From Branchiostoma belcheri (taxonomy: Eukaryota > Chordata > Leptocardii > Amphioxiformes > Branchiostomatidae), in NCBI RefSeq assembly GCF_001625305.1, contig NW_017804098.1:431161-495160 (forward strand): DNA of 64,000 bases. The letters run 5' to 3'. Made by a program: the position numbers and the translations under genes. This document shows positions 61,231-64,000 of the stretch, piece after piece. Positions within the stretch are counted from its first letter, which is position 1; every line of letters starts with the position of its first letter. Below the pieces are notes generated by a model. It saw only the letters and a program-made list of their open reading frames with translations, did not search any database and was not told the origin of the DNA.

Positions 61231-64000
61231 TACAGACCACCATTAATTAAAAGATTGCTGTAAGAACTCTTAACTCCAAATTCCCTAACGGTGATAACTG
61301 AAATTAATCATTGAGCTTACAGCATCATTTAGATTTAGTTTTAATTAGATCCAAGCTGAACCTTCGCCCACGTTGAACACCTCCAGTATGACATCTTACC
61401 AAAAGGTGAGGAGACTTCAAAAATCACAGCTGAGAGCTGGATCAACCCTAGCTACTCAAAATCCTCTTGGTCACAATGTTAGGTAATCATGTCTGGTGTG
61501 TTAAGCTCATTAGATTAGTGAACAAGAATGCACCACACTTTTTAGAAGACACTGTTTTTTTTTTCAAATTTTATCATACATGAAACTTAAGTCATGAGGA
61601 AATATCATGAAAAACATACTCAAGTATTTACTATTACACAATACATTTATACGTATTATGGAAAGCTTTTCAACTATTTTGTCCATATTATTTAAATTCT
61701 TGACAAAATGTACACTAAGCAAAAACCAAGTAATAAATGTTCTGTTATAGTGAAAATATGTAAAACATTGCAGATGGTTCTTTAAAGTTCCATGTCTTTA
61801 GTATCCTTAAATAGTGAACCTGTTTTAAGTCAAATAAGATATATATCTGCATGATCCATCAATAGTTTTTTAATAGAAAACTGACATCAACTAACATCTT
61901 TTTGCATAACACTGCAAACAGTTCACTGGTAATATTGGTAACTGTACCTGGTCTGACAAAGATTGTACCATGTTACATCATTTTTACAGCACTTTGTATT
62001 TTCCAGGTTACATAGAAGTAGCAGCATAAAGGACGAGTGTATAACACAGTAGCTATGATATATGATTAGTCCCCCAACCTTCCCCCCAAGGAGGTAATTT
62101 TGCCCCCACCATATGTCATCCCAGATAAGGTGTGAAGGTATAGTCTTAGGGCAATCCTACCTGCCTTATCCCTGCAGCAAAAGTCCCTGCCAAGCCAGAT
62201 TAATGAGAAAGTATCACTGACCACTTAATCAGTTATGACTGTATAGAGACAGAAACTTCCCTGATATAGTGTGAGGTCCTGCAGGGGGATGGATGGAGGG
62301 ATTAGGGGGTAATCCTCCACAGTTTGATCAAGTCCTCCTGGAGACAGCCACTTTCCTCTGGTTGTTATATATCAGTGGAAATTCCCCCTTCAGCTGTCGT
62401 TAACAAGGGTTGAATGTCGCCAGAGTGCACTGACATGGATTTCCCCTGTCCCAGTAGACAAAAGTAATGACCATTTGGGGACGGTTTGGTGAAGTTTAAT
62501 TCCTGGGTGATGCATGGTAGGATGTTCTTCTAGTAATCCCTGACCTGAAGTACATCTAAAATCCAACTATATCCATTAGCAATGGCAGAAGTGTTGTAAC
62601 ACATATCCATAAGTCTGCACTGGAAATGGACAATAGAAACCACAACACCCTACACAAGCATGCACAGGTTTGGTTAAAGAGTAGTTAAAATAAAAGACAT
62701 TTTATACTTCCCCCAATATCACAGTTTTGATTGTTGGATCAGTTTCTTCTTAATGACCACTAGGAGAAGACAGATTACATCAGAAGCTATCAGTTAATAC
62801 ACCACGGTAACATTAATGCACTGCCAGATTAGAGTAAATCCTGCCTGGCCTTTCAAGACTTCATTAAGGCTGTCACTTAGGGGTCTGTGACTTAAAGCTG
62901 TGGGACATCACAGCTGTGTGGGTGACCACTGGAGGAGGAAACACTTCTCACCAGGCAGACTGAGGTCCCACAACATGCAATATAAGAGACTTGGGGTTAA
63001 TCCTCTTCTGTAGCTGTCAGTCATGAATTATGGTTTTCCCATACGGGAGAGATTGGCCATTAGTTTCTGTGGTTACAATAAAGATGAAAAGTTCAACAAT
63101 GCACTGTGACAGTATTTTCTGACTGGAGGAAAAGCATGGTTTACCAGATAAAGGAAATGTAACATGTAGCTCCCACAGGAATGTAAGCTACTGTACCATA
63201 TAAGATTCAAGATTCTTTCCCCATAGAAATTTATGGTATTCACACAGCCCTGTCTTCAGAGATCTGACCACATACATGTGTGCATGTAGTTAGTTCTGTG
63301 CTTATCCTGCTGTCCGTACTCCTAGTAAGCCTGTCTATTCCTCTGTACCCTGGTATTAGAATGGGAAGTTGCCCTCCTCATTTAATCAAATCTGACCATT
63401 TTAAGACCAAACCAAATCCCTGAGGGAGCTCGTCGGAAACTTAGGAACCCTGGCACAGTGGCCAGCCTGATCCCTCTCCTGTCTTGCATATCTATCACTC
63501 CTCTCCCCCATCCCTCTTTACTGTGAACAATATTATATCATAATCGGAGATGACAGGCCCAAACCTTTCAAGACCATCTCTAGGATGCCTTTAAAGCCCA
63601 TCTGGGTGTCTTGCGGTTGCCCCAAAGCTTTCCTAATCCCCCTCAGGATTTGGGCTCTAAGCCCGCTGCTTTCTTCTAGGCTTAGTCTTGCTACAGGTTA
63701 GTGCAGTTGTATCCCATTGGATAAAACTTCTGTCGTAACTCATTTATTACATGCCGGTGTACTGGCTAACCATCCCTCAGCGTCAGAGGTCTTCTTACAT
63801 TTCTCTCATTAGAAGTACGGATGTGTGAGGAAACCTGATGGCAAACATTTGTACTGTTGTCTCACACACTGGTACACCAATAACAATTCTACAAACCAGC
63901 AACTCCAGAATTCAACCATGATATTCATCGTAAGGTACATTTGTAGAACTCTACTTTCAAATAATATTTCACAGATCATCAGTCAACATGATTCACAAGT

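Larger units (their letters stand above)
53376..64000 (-). other. Upstream SLC17 intron or flank, no exon found
   Basis: I looked on the minus strand for further SLC17 motifs and saw none. The stretch is AT-rich and strongly CpG-poor throughout, consistent with continuing gene body. It contains a retroelement tail at 58021..58110 and a (TCAA)n run at 61212..61230. Open frames such as 59961..60317 and 57695..57997 show no family motifs. Confidence 0.5.

Overview
This is animal nuclear DNA, most likely from a lancelet (Branchiostoma). The reasons are spliced genes with GT-AG introns from 0.3 to 16 kb, an ETS repressor and an SLC17 transporter of clear animal type, minisatellites and retroelement scraps, and a mosaic of CpG-rich and CpG-poor DNA. 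The genus is inferred from overall character, not from a diagnostic marker. Almost all simple open frames in the window are chance frames in non-coding DNA.

Only two genes can be supported. The first, on the + strand (coding 8763..30186, four coding exons, 650 codons plus stop), encodes an ERF/ETV3-type ETS-domain repressor. Exon 1 (8763..8820) is separated by a 16 kb intron from exon 2 (24967..25058). Exons 3 (27190..27332) and 4 (28527..30186) follow closely. All splice phases agree. A long 3' UTR probably ends near 33.3 kb.

The second, on the - strand, is the 3' part of an SLC17 anion transporter (sialin/vesicular glutamate transporter family). Its exons run from 53375 down to 48093, and its 5' exons were not found in the window. 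The two genes converge, with about 14 kb of CpG-rich non-coding DNA between them. That DNA holds a 19-bp minisatellite, inverted repeats and a candidate regulatory stretch near 44.2-45.5 kb.

The most striking observation is a 1758-bp DNA transposon-like element (49180..50937) inside a coding exon of the SLC17 gene. It has 14-bp perfect terminal inverted repeats and a 4-bp CACA target duplication. Taking out the element and one CACA gives a seamless 31-codon exon that matches the family. As assembled, the reading frame stops 16 codons into the element, removing the last membrane segments and the cytoplasmic tail. The insert is rich in CpG while the DNA around it is strongly CpG-poor, which suggests a recent insertion.

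The window also splits into two compositional domains. Up to about 47.1 kb CpG is retained; beyond it, through the SLC17 gene to the window end, CpG is depleted except in inserted repeats. This pattern would fit a germline-methylated gene body starting just past the SLC17 3' end.
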